Source of the DNA: Crotalaria pallida
Lineage: Eukaryota; Streptophyta; Magnoliopsida; Fabales; Fabaceae
DNA: 64,000 bases
Direction of reading: 5' to 3'
Assembly: GCA_037953625.1 (NCBI GenBank)
Contig: CM075652.1
Location: 31,862,501 to 31,926,500 of the forward strand
In this document: positions 11,025-22,837 of the stretch, one piece after another
Layout of the letters: each line of letters starts with the position of its first letter
How positions within the stretch are numbered: the stretch's first letter is position 1
Position numbers and translations under genes: made by a program
Notes under the pieces: model-generated
Database searches by the model: none
Told to the model about the DNA's origin: nothing
The model's input: only the letters and a program-made list of their open reading frames with translations

Positions 11025-12454
11025 ATTCTCCCCCACTTACTGGAATTTCGTCCCCGAAATTCCGTTCAAGTCCACAAATGGAGAACCATCCCATTGGCAA
11101 GGCTTTTGGGCTACGGTGTTACTTCCCTTCGATTCCGTCCTTCCACATAGGATACTTTCGAGTCCATCTTCTTTTACGCGCTCGGGCTTAGGTTAAAATA
11201 TTCTACTTCTTGTTCTTGCTTCCACTTGTTACACCGTTAAGACCTTAGTTGGGTCACTAAGTTCTCCCTCACTTGGCGTTGACATACCTGGTTATATCAA
11301 CACCAGGAAGCAGGGAATTGAATGCCTTAGCTTCTGATCGTTTTTCATAAGACTTTCAATGAAGAGTGTAAGAACCTAACAACGAAAGGAAATGTAATCT
11401 TTGGAATTCACGAGGAATTTGTGCGTTTGCTTTAAGAAAAATAGCCTAAGATCATGCGATCCAAAGACTTTTCGCAGGATGCAACAACTTATGGCTAGAA
11501 CTCTCCTCATCCATGAGGAACTGAATTGATTAGGCAAGATTGGAACTCCAGGAACGATTGACATTCAAGGATGAGAAACAAGGAGAAGACCAAAAGTTCA
11601 CAATCCTTAGCCTGTTGGAGCGAGAAAACCTTTTATTGTGATCAAAAGTTGCTACTTCAAGGTTAAATCAAATCAAGAAAATAAGAAGAAAAGATTTACT
11701 TGCACGAATTGAAGCGTTAATTAAGGCTCACAGAAACACTAATAAGGCCTTAAATGACTGTTGGTGGTCATGAATTGAAGTAGGTAGGTAATCTTGAGAT
11801 TTTGAAGGCTTCAATAAACACTAATTTAGGTTAATGAAACTTAAGCCATACATCGAATGTATGCCAGCAGTTCCATTTCAATTTATTTCGAGTTGGATAT
11901 TAAAAAAAACTTGAGTGAATCCAATATAGACTAAGAATGATGATGAAAAATCTGACCCTTATGTCACTCTTGAGGTTTACAACACTTGCAATATCGAGGG
12001 TCGTGTTGGGTAGATTACTCGTTGGTGGTCGATGGGTTGGACCAAATTTCCTAAGGTTTGCGAACTATTGCGTTCACACCCATCTAGGTTCTTGTACTCA
12101 ATAAAGAGTACGGGTCATCTGTTCACTTGGGTAGTCTCGGTGTGGAGACTTCTTGAAGTTGTCAAGATCTGTTTTTCTCACAGTGGACTATTCTGAACCT
12201 TGGTAAGATTCTTGGTGAGTTTTAGGTTATCTAAAATCTGGTTGGGTTTTTCATGATGGTTAGAGGGGATTCTTATGAAGTTCGCTCAATATTTTTTTTC
12301 TGCAAGGGTTATGTATTAGGCTACGTTACTCTTAAGCAAGTAAAATAGACTAAGGTTTTTATCTGTTAGTTTTGTTCTAGGTCTACATCCCGATTCTGCG
12401 GGAAGGTTTGGAAAGGATACTTTCCAGGCTAGTTTCTTGTCTTATAAAGGATCT
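11025..12454 (-). other. F2 internal region, non-coding part, truncated by duplication junction
   Basis: It starts with the reverse of the F2 polypurine tract and the hairpin at 11042-11063 (arms GGAATTTCG and CGAAATTCC). No gene is seen; only short ORFs are present. The matching sequence at 33047-34476 runs on to an F2 gag remnant, while here it stops at 12454 and joins Athila integrase sequence. Confidence 0.75.
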
Positions 12455-15400
12455 TTGTGCACAACCCCATACTTCTTGAGCAAAGCTTGCATGGATCTAT
12501 TGCAGAAGTGTGTGCCTTGATCACTGACTATGGCTCTAGGTATGCCAAACCTGCAAAGGATATTAGTCCTGACAAAATCTACAACAACCTGAGCATCATT
12601 AGTCCTGGTGGCCTTAGCTTCCACCCATTTGGATACATAATCCACAGCAAGTAAGATATAATAAAAACCAAAAGAAACAGGAAAGGGACCCATGAAATCT
12701 ATACCCCAAACATCAAACACCTCACAGAACAACATAGGTTGTTGCGGCATCTGTTGCCTCCAAGATAGGGCGCCTCCTGCTCTTTGACATTGCTCACATG
12801 AGCTGCAGATTTTGCTTGCATCCTTGAAGATGGTAGGCCAATAAAATCCAGAATCCAGCACCTTTCGTGCTGTCCTTTGAGTGCCAAGGTGGCCTCCAAC
12901 TGGTGAAGCATGGCAAAATTGGAGAACCGATTGGATCTCCTGGTCTGGAATGCACCTGCGAATGACCTGATCACTGCAAAAACGCCACAAATAGGGGTCA
13001 TCCCATACATAATACTTGACATCGCTCTTCAATTTGTCTCTTTGAGCTTTGGATGCCAAGGGTGGAAAAACAGATGCAACTATATAATTTACAATATCAG
13101 CAAACCAAGGAATAAGGGGAGGGGGATGTGAAACATGCAAAACTAAAAGCTGCTCATCCGGGAAGTCATCCCGGATAGGAAATGCATCCTCCTCTCTCTC
13201 TATTCTACTCAAGTGGTCTGCGACAAGGTTATGTGCACCACTCCGATCCTGAATCTCAAGATCAAACTCCTGGAGGAGCAACATCCATCTAATCAACCTA
13301 GGTTTGGAATCTGTCTTTTTCAAAAGATACTTCAGAGCAGCATGATCAGTATACACCACAACCTTAGAACCTAATAGATATGATCTAAACTTATCAAGTG
13401 CAAAGACAATGGCTAACAACTCTTTTTCAGTTGTGGTGTAATTAACTTGTGCTGAATCTAAAGTCCTAGATGCATAATAAATCACATGAGACAGCTTACC
13501 AACCCTTTGGGAGAGAACTGCTCCCAAAGCATAATTCGAGGCATCGGTCATGAGCTCAAATGGGAGAGTCCAGTCAGGTGGTTGGATGATGGGAGTGGTG
13601 GTGAGTGCTCTCTTTAGCTCATCAAATGCTTTCTTGCATTGGTCTCCAAACTCAAATGCGGTATCCTTTTGAAGCAAGTTGGATAGTGGAAGGGCTATCT
13701 TGCTAAAGTTCTGAATAAACCTGCGATAGAAACCTGCATGGCCAAGAAAAGAACGCACCTCTCGCACGCAAGAGGGGTAAGGCAAATGTGATATTACATG
13801 CAGCTTAGCAGGGTCAACCTCTATGCCCTTATGCGAAATAATGTGCCCTAAGACTATGCCTTGTTCTACCATAAAATGACATTTTTCAAAATTCAAGACA
13901 AGGTTAGTCTCAATGCACCTATTAAGCACCTTAGACAAACTATCAAGACATGCATCAAAAGAGGAACCATATACACTAAAATCATCCATGAAGACCTCTA
14001 TGCAATGCTCAAGTAAGTCATTAAAAATACTCATCATACATCTTTGAAAAGTGCCAGGAGCATTGCATAGGCCAAAAGGCATCTTCCTATAAGCAAATGT
14101 ACCAAAAGGACAGGTAAATGTGGTCTTATGTTGGTCCTCTGTTGCAATACAGATTTGGAAATAACCAGAGAAACCATCTAAGAAGCAATAGTGAGATTTA
14201 CCTGCCAGGCGCTCCAACATCTGATCAATGAAGGGAAGAGGAAAGTGATCCTTGCGGGTCGCCTGGTTGAGCTTCCTATAATCAATGCAGACTCTCCAAC
14301 TGTTCTGCACTCTAGTGGGAATCAGCTCATCCTTCTCATTTTTGACAACTGTCACCCCAGACTTCTTGGGAACTACTTGAACCGGGCTTACCCAAGTGCT
14401 GTCTGAAATGGGGTAGATAATGCCAGCTTGAAGCAGCTTGGTGACCTCTTTCTTCACCACATCAAGAATCTGGGGGTTCAACCGTCTCTGGGGTTGTCTC
14501 ACTGGTTTAGCCCCATCCTCCAATAAAATCCGATGCATGCACATGGAGGGGCTAATACCAGGTATGTCTGCCAAAGTCCATCCTATTGCCCTTTTGTTTG
14601 CTCTAATCACATCCAGCAGTTGCTTCTCTTGATCAACAGAAAGGGAGGTAGAGATGATCACTGGAAGTTTCTGCTCAGCCTCCAAGTAAGCATATTTGAG
14701 ATGAGGAGGAAGGGGCTTCAGGTCCAATAAAGGTGCCTGCATCACAGATGGAACTAAAGGAGCAGCAGAATTGGATTCTGCCGCCTGCACCTGAACAAGT
14801 GAATTAGACTCATGCAAAACAGAAATGGGGTTAGCATGATCAGAATCTATATCATATGAATCAACAGATGCAGTAGCAGAATTTAAAAACTGGTCAATTT
14901 CAATGCATGCAGTGCACATTTCGGAATCAGAACATGCAGAACAAGTAAATGAGCTAGTGAAAGATGGCAAATCATAATCATGCAAAAAGTCTAGAACATG
15001 CTCATCAATCAGATCATCAATCAAGTCAACATGAAAAACAGAGTGGTCATCAGAAAAATGTTTCATAGCATCAAAAATATTGAATCGAACCACACTGTCA
15101 TCAAATTCCATGGAAAGTGTACCTGCATGCACATCTATCTTGGTTCGGGCTGTTTTCAAAAATGGTCTCCCTAATATGATAGGGACAGCACTACGAGAGG
15201 TGTCCTCTTCCATATCAAGAATATAAAAATCAGCAGGAAAGATAAGCTCTTCAACCCGAACCAGGACATCCTCTATCAAACCTGCGGGGTAGGCAGTAGA
15301 TCTATTTGCCAAGTGAATAACCACACCCGTAGGTTGAAGGGGTCCAAGTGAAAGAGACTTGAAAACAGACATAGGCATAACATTAATAGATGCTCCTAAA

Positions 15401-17442
15401 TCTAGCAAAGCATTCTCAAATTTAGTATTACCTATGATACAAGGCACAGAGAAAGTTCCAGGATCCTTACACTTTTCAGGAATATGAGGGACGGGTTTAC
15501 CTATAAGAGCAGAGACATTTCTTCCCATGCTGATCCTCTCATTGCCCTTGAGCTTCCGTTTGTGTGTGCATAGATCCTTCAAGAACTTTGCATACCTTGG
15601 AATCTGCTTGATTGCATCAAGAAGGGGTATGTTGACTTCCACCTTCCTGAATGTGTCAAGTATCTCTTTGTCAATCTCTTCCATTTTCTTGCTTTGAGTC
15701 ACCCCCCTTGGTGGGAAAGGAAGAGGAATGGGGGGTGGTTGTTGGGCAGCAGCAGGTGTTGTGCTTGTGGAAGGCTGAGCTGGAGGGGATTTTCTGGTAC
15801 TTGTGTGCTCACTCTCCTCGACCATTTGGCTCTTCTTGTTGGTTGAAACTAGATCATCTTTGTTGAGGTCAGATTCTGGTGTGGGTGTGACAATCTGCTT
15901 CCCTGACCTTAGACTAATGGCATTCACATTCTGGTTTGGATCGATCACTGTTTGGGATGGCAACTTGTTAGAATTCTGAGATTGCATAGTGTTGATTGCT
16001 GTTGCCATCTGTCCCATCTGATTGGTCAAAGATTGAATGGAGGCCTCTTGTCTTTGAATGGATGCTCTAGTTTCCTGTTGGAATTGGAGATTTTGCATGG
16101 TCATCTGTTTCATCAGCTCTTCCAATGAAGGCTGCTGCTCAGTAGTAGGAGCTGGTGGTGCAGAATTAGCGTGTTGTTGTCTCTGTTGCTGGACTGGAGG
16201 AGGTACATATAGTGGTCTAGAATTGTTCTGAAATTGAACCTGTGAAGGTTGCTGCTGATCAGACCATCTCAGGATGGGATGGTTCCTCCAACCAAGGTTG
16301 TATCTATTGGTAGAGAGATCAAAGTTCTGTGGCTGCTGGTTTCTATTGTTGAAGATGTTGGCGGCATATGCCTCAAGTTGGTCAGCACCAGTCGTTGGTT
16401 GCTGCTGCACAGAAGGGCATGCATCTGTGGGGTGCTCAGCGGATGTGCATATGCCACATAATCTAGCAGGCAGGGACAACTTCTTCTGGTTGATGGCCAA
16501 TTGAGTGATCAAAGTTGTAAGTGAATCTATCTTCTGTTCAAGCTTCTCAACCTTACCAGAACTTGTGCCAACATCATTCACTCCTCTCACTATGATTGCA
16601 TCGCTGTTGCCCCTTGCATGGAATTGTTGACAATTGGAAGCCATCTTCTCAATCTTGACTCTGGCTTCTAAAGGTGTCATGTCTCCTAGGGCACCACCAC
16701 TTGCAGCATCAAGCATGTTTCTCTCCATGAGGTTGAGACCTTCATAGAAATATTGAATAAGCAACTGCTCTGAGATCTGATGGTGGGGGCAGCTCGCACA
16801 CAGTCTCTTGAATCTCTCCCAATACTCGTAGAGACTTTCTCCACTTTGTTGCCTGATGCCTGATATATCCTTTCGGATTGCTGTTGTTCTGCATGCAAGG
16901 AAGAATTTCTCCAAAAATGCCCTCTTCAGGTCATCCCAGACTGTGATAGAACCAGGGGCCAGATCGTACAACCAATCCTTGGCTAGCCCCTCTAGGGAGT
17001 GTGGGAATGCCTTAAGACAAACATGATCCTCTTGCACATCATGTGGTTTCATAGTAGCACAGACAATATGGAACTGCTTGAGATGTTTATGAGGATCCTC
17101 ACCTGCAAGACCATTAAACTTCGGCAACAAATGAATTAGTCCAGACCTTAGCTCATACGGGTCCTCGGGATACTGGATGCACAAATCTTCAATAGTGAAA
17201 TCAGGTGCAGCCAGCTCCCTCAATGTCCTCTCACGTGGTGGAGGTTGAGCCATATTTTCAGAATAATAAGAATAAGAATCAGAATTTATGGGAATAGAAG
17301 AAAAAGAAGCAGACTCACTATGTAAAGACTCAATAGACTCACTACCTATGGACTGGTTCCTATTTTGTCTAACTAGTCTGTGATAAGTTCTATCAATTTC
17401 AGGGTTATATGGATGAAAGTAGCTTGGGTTGCCCCTAGTCAT
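12442..17442 (-). CDS. gag-pol: Athila-like gag-pol polyprotein, truncated in integrase
   Basis: One open frame of 1666 codons without internal stops. In order: Gag capsid domain (~100-260), a zinc knuckle CGICTSAEHPTDAC (~330), Gln/Pro-rich linker, aspartic protease (DLGASINVMP, ~681), reverse transcriptase (from ~1035; active site FMDDFSVYG ~1151), RNase H (MTDASNYALGAVLS), integrase zinc domain (HASPVGGHLG ~1510, then CSSCEQC) and the first two catalytic Asp of the integrase core (WGIDFMG, VSDQGTHF). The third acidic residue is missing: after GVVHK the last residues and the stop come from F2 sequence across the 12454/12455 junction. Any env-like region and 3' LTR are absent. The protein would make cytoplasmic particles and cDNA but could not integrate. 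The lineage call rests on the tRNA-Asp-type primer site and FMDDFSVYG. Confidence 0.9.
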   Translation of the reverse strand: MTRGNPSYFHPYNPEIDRTYHRLVRQNRNQSIGSESIESLHSESASFSSIPINSDSYSYYSENMAQPPPRERTLRELAAPDFTIEDLCIQYPEDPYELRSGLIHLLPKFNGLAGEDPHKHLKQFHIVCATMKPHDVQEDHVCLKAFPHSLEGLAKDWLYDLAPGSITVWDDLKRAFLEKFFLACRTTAIRKDISGIRQQSGESLYEYWERFKRLCASCPHHQISEQLLIQYFYEGLNLMERNMLDAASGGALGDMTPLEARVKIEKMASNCQQFHARGNSDAIIVRGVNDVGTSSGKVEKLEQKIDSLTTLITQLAINQKKLSLPARLCGICTSAEHPTDACPSVQQQPTTGADQLEAYAANIFNNRNQQPQNFDLSTNRYNLGWRNHPILRWSDQQQPSQVQFQNNSRPLYVPPPVQQQRQQHANSAPPAPTTEQQPSLEELMKQMTMQNLQFQQETRASIQRQEASIQSLTNQMGQMATAINTMQSQNSNKLPSQTVIDPNQNVNAISLRSGKQIVTPTPESDLNKDDLVSTNKKSQMVEESEHTSTRKSPPAQPSTSTTPAAAQQPPPIPLPFPPRGVTQSKKMEEIDKEILDTFRKVEVNIPLLDAIKQIPRYAKFLKDLCTHKRKLKGNERISMGRNVSALIGKPVPHIPEKCKDPGTFSVPCIIGNTKFENALLDLGASINVMPMSVFKSLSLGPLQPTGVVIHLANRSTAYPAGLIEDVLVRVEELIFPADFYILDMEEDTSRSAVPIILGRPFLKTARTKIDVHAGTLSMEFDDSVVRFNIFDAMKHFSDDHSVFHVDLIDDLIDEHVLDFLHDYDLPSFTSSFTCSACSDSEMCTACIEIDQFLNSATASVDSYDIDSDHANPISVLHESNSLVQVQAAESNSAAPLVPSVMQAPLLDLKPLPPHLKYAYLEAEQKLPVIISTSLSVDQEKQLLDVIRANKRAIGWTLADIPGISPSMCMHRILLEDGAKPVRQPQRRLNPQILDVVKKEVTKLLQAGIIYPISDSTWVSPVQVVPKKSGVTVVKNEKDELIPTRVQNSWRVCIDYRKLNQATRKDHFPLPFIDQMLERLAGKSHYCFLDGFSGYFQICIATEDQHKTTFTCPFGTFAYRKMPFGLCNAPGTFQRCMMSIFNDLLEHCIEVFMDDFSVYGSSFDACLDSLSKVLNRCIETNLVLNFEKCHFMVEQGIVLGHIISHKGIEVDPAKLHVISHLPYPSCVREVRSFLGHAGFYRRFIQNFSKIALPLSNLLQKDTAFEFGDQCKKAFDELKRALTTTPIIQPPDWTLPFELMTDASNYALGAVLSQRVGKLSHVIYYASRTLDSAQVNYTTTEKELLAIVFALDKFRSYLLGSKVVVYTDHAALKYLLKKTDSKPRLIRWMLLLQEFDLEIQDRSGAHNLVADHLSRIEREEDAFPIRDDFPDEQLLVLHVSHPPPLIPWFADIVNYIVASVFPPLASKAQRDKLKSDVKYYVWDDPYLWRFCSDQVIRRCIPDQEIQSVLQFCHASPVGGHLGTQRTARKVLDSGFYWPTIFKDASKICSSCEQCQRAGGALSWRQQMPQQPMLFCEVFDVWGIDFMGPFPVSFGFYYILLAVDYVSKWVEAKATRTNDAQVVVDFVRTNILCRFGIPRAIVSDQGTHFCNRSMQALLKKYGVVHKDPL

Positions 17443-18146
17443 GTACTGAACAGAACACCATTAAGCATAGCAAACTGTCACTAATATACATGACCAAAAT
17501 AGGCAACAAAATTTTTTATTTTTTTAAAATTTTTTTCTTTATTTTTTTCAGCACCCTAAAATCATGAAAACATACCACAAAAAGTTTGAGGACAAAATTC
17601 AAAAGGGAACCAAGGCAAACAATTAAATCAGAGACCAAAAACTAAGAAAATAAAACTTGTAAAATAAAAAAGAAATAGTAAAACGGCTTTTTCAGGATCC
17701 AGACGAAGGAGTTTTCTGACAAAGTCAGAAAATCAGATTATTCAGAAAATTCCCTTCGATTTGATATAAAATTCGTCAAATTCCGAGTTACGGGTCAAAA
17801 GTTGCGACGATTTGAAGACAGTGCTGCTAAAACTTGGAAAATTTTTCTAGAATTCACAACCAGTGATGATCTGAGTGATCGTGGTGCCTCAAAACCTTTT
17901 TATATGATAAAAGTAGTGTGGATATAAATTTTCGTGCAAAAATTCCACCCACAACTATGTGAACTAGCAACCACAGAATCAATCAAATACACTAATTGCA
18001 ACAAAATAGCAAAACAGCAAACAGTGCAACTTCAACCGGTTATCAGAATTGACTACTAGACCCTAAATCAGACACAACACACTATAATAACTATACTAAC
18101 TACGACACTAACTAACTACTAATGACCTTTGGCAAGAACCGATATT
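17443..18146 (-). other. Athila-like 5' leader
   Basis: About 700 bp of untranslated leader between primer site and gag ATG, AT-rich with A/T runs near 17510-17540. No ORF of note. The same leader appears on the plus strand at 63536-64000. Confidence 0.75.
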
Positions 18147-18163
18147 CCCCGGCAACGGCGCCA
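18147..18163 (-). promoter_or_regulatory. Athila-like primer binding site (tRNA-Asp type)
   Basis: The minus strand reads TGGCGCCGTTGCCGGGG, 4 nt after the LTR end, matching the 3' end of plant tRNA-Asp. This primer choice is typical of Athila/Tat elements and differs from the Met-tRNA primer of the other families here. Confidence 0.9.
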
Positions 18164-18167
18164 AATT

Positions 18168-19293
18168 TGATCGAGGCCGTACCCGATACAAATAAAAACA
18201 GTTTAAGTATAGTACTAGGAAGTGACTCCTCGGTCGTCTCCCAAGGAATATATTATCAAGCAAAAGGTCGAACACATAGTATGCATAGAAAACAGGGGGT
18301 TTTTTTTTTGTATTGAATATTGAATAATGGAAATCAAAACAGAATTAAATCAAAACGAAGAAACAGATAAGGAAAAGCGGATAAACCCCTTTGGCTCGCG
18401 TTCACAACTCTATCATCGGTCACAAAAGATCAATTTATTTCCTCTTCACTGTCCAACTCGTGAGAATTAAATACTAAGCGAAAATTCAATTCTCACCCCA
18501 AAACCCAAACCTCTAATTAAGCATTAAAAGCCAAAGCATGGAGTTTTTACGAGTTTGCATAAATTAAGCATTCATACACATGGATTATCTCTATATAATG
18601 GAACTAAGCGAACCATAACATATCAATAAGCATGAAAACAGTGAATAAAAACGAAATAGCATTAAGAACAAAACCTCAAGAGTATGTGATACATTACCAA
18701 AGGGATTTAACCCAAGAGTTTAGCCTTCCATGAAGAAAAATACCAAAAAACGTGTAGAAAAAAGGGAAGAGAGAGAAACCCTAGCAGCCACCACAAGCTT
18801 GGAGAGCAAAACTAAGCCTTCTCTATGAGAGAGAATGTAAAAAACGTGAATGGAAGGTCTCTCCAAGGGTTTACACGAATTTGGCTTTTTAAATCACAAA
18901 ACGGGCCTAAATCATGGGCCCAAATCCTAAGGAAAGCTTAATCTCTAAATTAAATCTAAAAAATATCTTATAGATAAAATCTAAATCTTAAAAGATATAA
19001 CTAAATCTCAACTAATCCTAAAGATAGATTACAATCTTCACTTCATCATATATCTTCTCTTCCAAAATTAAATCTTCATTCCCAAAATGTCCAAAAAGCC
19101 CTTGTGCCAAATATGACATGAAAATAGAAATAGAATTAATTAGGCTAAATAATTTCAAATTAAACAATATTCAGAATAATAGTCCAATAAACTCTAAATC
19201 ACTAAATCAAGCTAAACAATGTCAAATAGGCAACAAGTATCAATAATAGGAGTAAAATAATGCAAGGAATAATGGGAAATAAAATGCTCATCA
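18168..19293 (-). repeat. Athila-like 5' LTR (1126 bp)
   Basis: In element orientation it runs TGATGAGCA...CTCGATCA. A second, slightly diverged copy in opposite orientation is at 62392-63514, which fixes the boundaries. The element inserted into the end of an F1 LTR, leaving a 30-bp stub at 19294. The partner 3' LTR is missing because of the truncation at 12455. Confidence 0.9.
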
Positions 19294-19323
19294 TATACCG
19301 AAATTAAACTTAGGGATGTTACA
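19294..19323 (-). repeat. F1-B LTR stub (30 bp)
   Basis: It is identical to the last 30 bases of the other F1 LTRs and is followed by the F1 polypurine tract region. The rest of this LTR would lie beyond the Athila 3' end, which is not present here. Confidence 0.85.
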
Positions 19324-20001
19324 ATTCTCCCCCACTTATTGGAATTTCGCCCCCGAAATTCCGTTAAGGTCCTTAAATGGAGAACCATCCCAAGGTAGGG
19401 CCTATAACTCATACCTTTACTTCCCTTATGTCTTGCTCTTATTTAAACGGGATTCTAAGTTAGGTTGCTAAGCTCTCCCCCACTTAGCATTGGCATACTA
19501 CTTGAATTGTTGCCAACAAGATAGGAATTTGGATATGTCGGTTTCTAGTCGGCTTTTATGCCACTTCTATAATAGCATAAGGACTTAAGGTACAAAGAGG
19601 AATGGATTCAAGGTAACTCTCGAGGAACTTAAACTTGCTTTCCGAGAGAACAACTAAGGCCATGAGATTTGGATGACTAATTGCAAAAGAACATCCGTTC
19701 GTGGTAAGGATTCTCCTCTTCATTCGGGACACGAATGGGTTAATAAGAATAGAAATTTAAGAACCGAAGGATTTCTAGGATAAGAATCGAGAAGAGAATC
19801 ATGGGTAGGTTGAAGTAAATGGGATCCTTGATTAAAAATCAAAGTTTCTACTTCACTTATGGTTTCTACACTTACTGCTTTCCTTAAAACTTCTTCTAAC
19901 TTCCTACAAGATCAGTCTTATAACGAACAACCCCCGCCCCGAATTGGAACGAGAAATAAAATACATGTCATATGCTTTACAAAACTAATACTAAAGAATA
20001 C
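19324..20001 (-). other. F1-B internal non-coding region with polypurine tract and hairpin
   Basis: Near-identical copy of 3055-3732, with the pre-PPT hairpin at 19341-19362. No gene seen. Confidence 0.8.
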
Positions 20002-21071
20002 CTAACGTGTACCTCGAACCAACTCATCAGCTTCTGTCACTTCTTCGCCATCGAGGGTGAATAATTTGCCCTTTTTAGGTGGTTTGTCGTTACCATCTTT
20101 CTGTGCCTTAACTACGTTCACCTCTTTCTTCATTGTCCTTTGGGGACAAGTGACTGCATAATGACCCGGCTTCCCGCAATGATGGCAAAGTGCTTCTTTT
20201 CTATTTGGGTTCAGACTCCAACACACTCCCCTATGCATCTTGCCACAATGCTGGCAAGTGGGAATGGGACCATACGCATTCACTGTCTGTCCAGGTGCCA
20301 TGGGAACTAGTGCCCTAGGTGAAGGATATGGTTCTGACTTCAGAATTGGTCCCTTATCCTTGATTGGACCACCACTTCCCTGCCCTATCCTGCTTTTATC
20401 TTCCGACATTTTCCTCTTAAGACCCTTCTCATAAGTGCTTGCCATGTTGACCAAGCGGGCCAAGTTGTCAATATTGTGATACTCACAAGAGAGACGAATA
20501 TCACTTCGAAGTCCAGCTTCAAACTTAACACATTTACCGCGCTCACTTGCATCGCGATAATCAGAAAAACGAATAAGATCTTTGAACCGAGCTGCGTGAC
20601 ACCAACTGACATAGAGCCTTGTCTCAGCTGGAGAAAAGCAATCTCCTTTTCCCTCTGGACATCTTCTGGGAAATACTTCCCCAGGAAAAGATCCTTAAAC
20701 ACTTCCCAAGAAACAACCGGATTGGCTGCCACCAATCCCCTCCTTTGCTGATCCCACCAATGCTCAGCCTCATTAGTCAGCATGAATTCAGCCAGTCGAA
20801 CATGCTGCTCCATGGGTGGGTGAATAGAGCGGAGGATCTTCTCGATCTTCTGAATCCATCTCTGGGCTCCATCTGGGTCATTTCCACCCTCGAAACGAGG
20901 TGGAACATTCTTTTGAAACCTAGCCATCCAGTCCACCTCAACCGGAGCTGGTTGCAGAGCTGCTGCTGCTGCTGCTGCAGCTGCCATCTGTTCTCCCTGT
21001 TGCTGCTGCATCTGAGTCAGATGCTCCAGACTGGCTGCTAGACCATCATTTCCTACCCTTCTTCCAGCCAT
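20002..21071 (-). pseudogene. gag: F1-B gag, frameshifted
   Basis: The same gag as at 25786-26868, read from Met at 21071. Near 20598 the coding strand has lost a base relative to the intact copies, so the frame changes and the protein ends in unrelated residues; the C-terminal half, including both zinc knuckles, continues in the other frame down to 20002. Unlike the other two copies, the first knuckle here keeps its first Cys (CQHCGKMHRGVC). The Ala tract is shorter. It probably makes no functional Gag. Confidence 0.88.
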
Positions 21072-21228
21072 ACTGTTTATCCACGGAGAACAGACGAGTA
21101 AGGCTTACTAAATATATATATAGTACTATAAATATCTTATAGAAATTCTAAACCATTACTATGAGCATGAATTACTCGCTAGGTGAGTAATCATTGGAGT
21201 TGCATAACTCCTTGGCCGAGGAGAAACT

Positions 21229-21240
21229 GCTCTGATACCA
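21229..21240 (-). promoter_or_regulatory. F1-B primer binding site
   Basis: TGGTATCAGAGC on the minus strand, 3 nt from the LTR at 21244; the SL1/SL2 leader hairpins follow toward 21170. Confidence 0.85.
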
Positions 21241-21799
21241 TAATGTAACACCTAGGATTATTACCCTTAAAACCCCATCATTTAATTATATGAACTTAAA
21301 AATTCCTTTTTATTTTAATAAAATCAACCGTCAAACGGACGGAGTTTCGTTTGCTTATCGGACTTTTCTAAAATTACACCTGTGAAAACATTTACCAAAT
21401 AAACATTCAGTAGCCAGCAGGGCTTACATCAAGAATATATTTGCATCATAACGAGGCCCAAAGGCTCAAAATTATAAATTCCATATCAGAGTTAAAAGTA
21501 GCAGCGAAACACCAAGTTAGGAATATAAGTTCAAAGACCCTAAGCTTTTTAGCAAAAGAGATATATCCTAAGCCTCGCTCAAAAAGTATATACAACACAT
21601 TTACATCAAAATAATATAGGAGGCTTAGGTCCAGTGTCATATCCTATCCCCTGACACCCCTACTATCCCTGTAAGGGATAGTAATCCTGCTCGGCCGAAT
21701 CTGGTGTATGCTTCAACTCGGTACCAGAAAAATGGTAAGGAGGTGAGCACTACACAGTAAAGTAGAAATAGCAGTTTCTCATATGACATAATAACCGAC

Positions 21800-22837
21800 G
21801 GAAATTGCTTTTCAGCCCCCACATATGACTTTTTGGCCCCCATTTGTAATTTGCGTGGACAAAAATACCCTTTAGCTTGTTAAACTTTCCGGTTCTATTA
21901 AGTCAAAAAAGTCATTCCGGTTTTACTGAACCGGAAATGATTTAAATAATATTCCGGTTTTACTGAACCGGAAAATGGCTTCCAACTTTGCAGTACCGGA
22001 AATATTTCCGGTACTACAAAACCGGAAAAGTTAAAAGTGTTAATATTAGACGGAAAGGAGCATATAGGAAAACAGAGGAAGGGGACGTGGATAAGCCTTT
22101 GTGGATGAACCATTATCACACCGCCACGTGTAAGGATAAACTAGTAAGAGAAGACATCTGAACTAAAGCAGCAGAAGGCCTTAGCTTGTCGTTGTTGTTT
22201 CTAAAAGGAGAATTTGAGTTGCAGCAGCAAAATGCAATGATGAATTGAAGAGGGGGAAAACCACGAAGAGGATGCTGGCCAGATGCAAGAAGTGGGAGCG
22301 GCGGATAGCGGTGATGGTTTTAGGAAGCGCAACCCAATGTCGGTGACGGAAGTGGTCGGCATAACGGTGGCTCGGGAGGAAGGGGCCACACTGGAATTCT
22401 TGATTCTACTCAAATCTCTAATTGTTTAGATTTTTTAAGTGGGAATAGAAATTTAGGGTCTGTTTGATTGTTGTTTTTAAAACAGTTCTTTTGTTTTTAG
22501 CAAAAAAAAAAAACCATCTTCTCTTGTCTTGTCTTCTCTTGGTTGCCCACTCTTCTCACATTTCATGTATCTGCTCCTTTCCGTCTAATATGCAACACTT
22601 TTAACTTTTCCGGTTTTGTAGTACCGGAATAGTATTTTCGGTACTACAAAGTCGGAAGCCATTTTTCGGTTTAGTAAAACCGGAATAGTATTTAAATTGT
22701 TTCCGGTTTAACAAAATCGGAATGACTTTTCCGGCTTAATAAAACCGGAAAATTTAACAAGTTAAAGGGTATTTTCGTCCACACAAATTATAAATGGGGG
22801 TCAAAAAGTCATATGTGGGGGCTGAAAAGCAATTTCC
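21800..22837. mobile_element. Complete non-autonomous MULE (1038 bp) with 9-bp target duplication
   Basis: It is bounded by ATAACCGAC at 21791-21799 and 22838-22846. The TIRs start GGAAATTGCTTTTCAGCC and extend ~260 bp (left 21800-22063, right ~22575-22837) with some mismatches and internal CCGGTTT/AAACCGG sub-repeats. Empty sites at 5538-5546 and 27560-27568 have one ATAACCGAC, proving insertion. The ~500-bp core (22064-22574) has no transposase; it is more GC-rich around 22210-22400 and may be captured sequence, but I do not recognise it. Confidence 0.93.

Noticed and set aside
22201..22413. 70-codon ORF in the MULE
   Set aside because: Low-complexity Ser/Pro composition, no family recognised; kept only as possible captured sequence.
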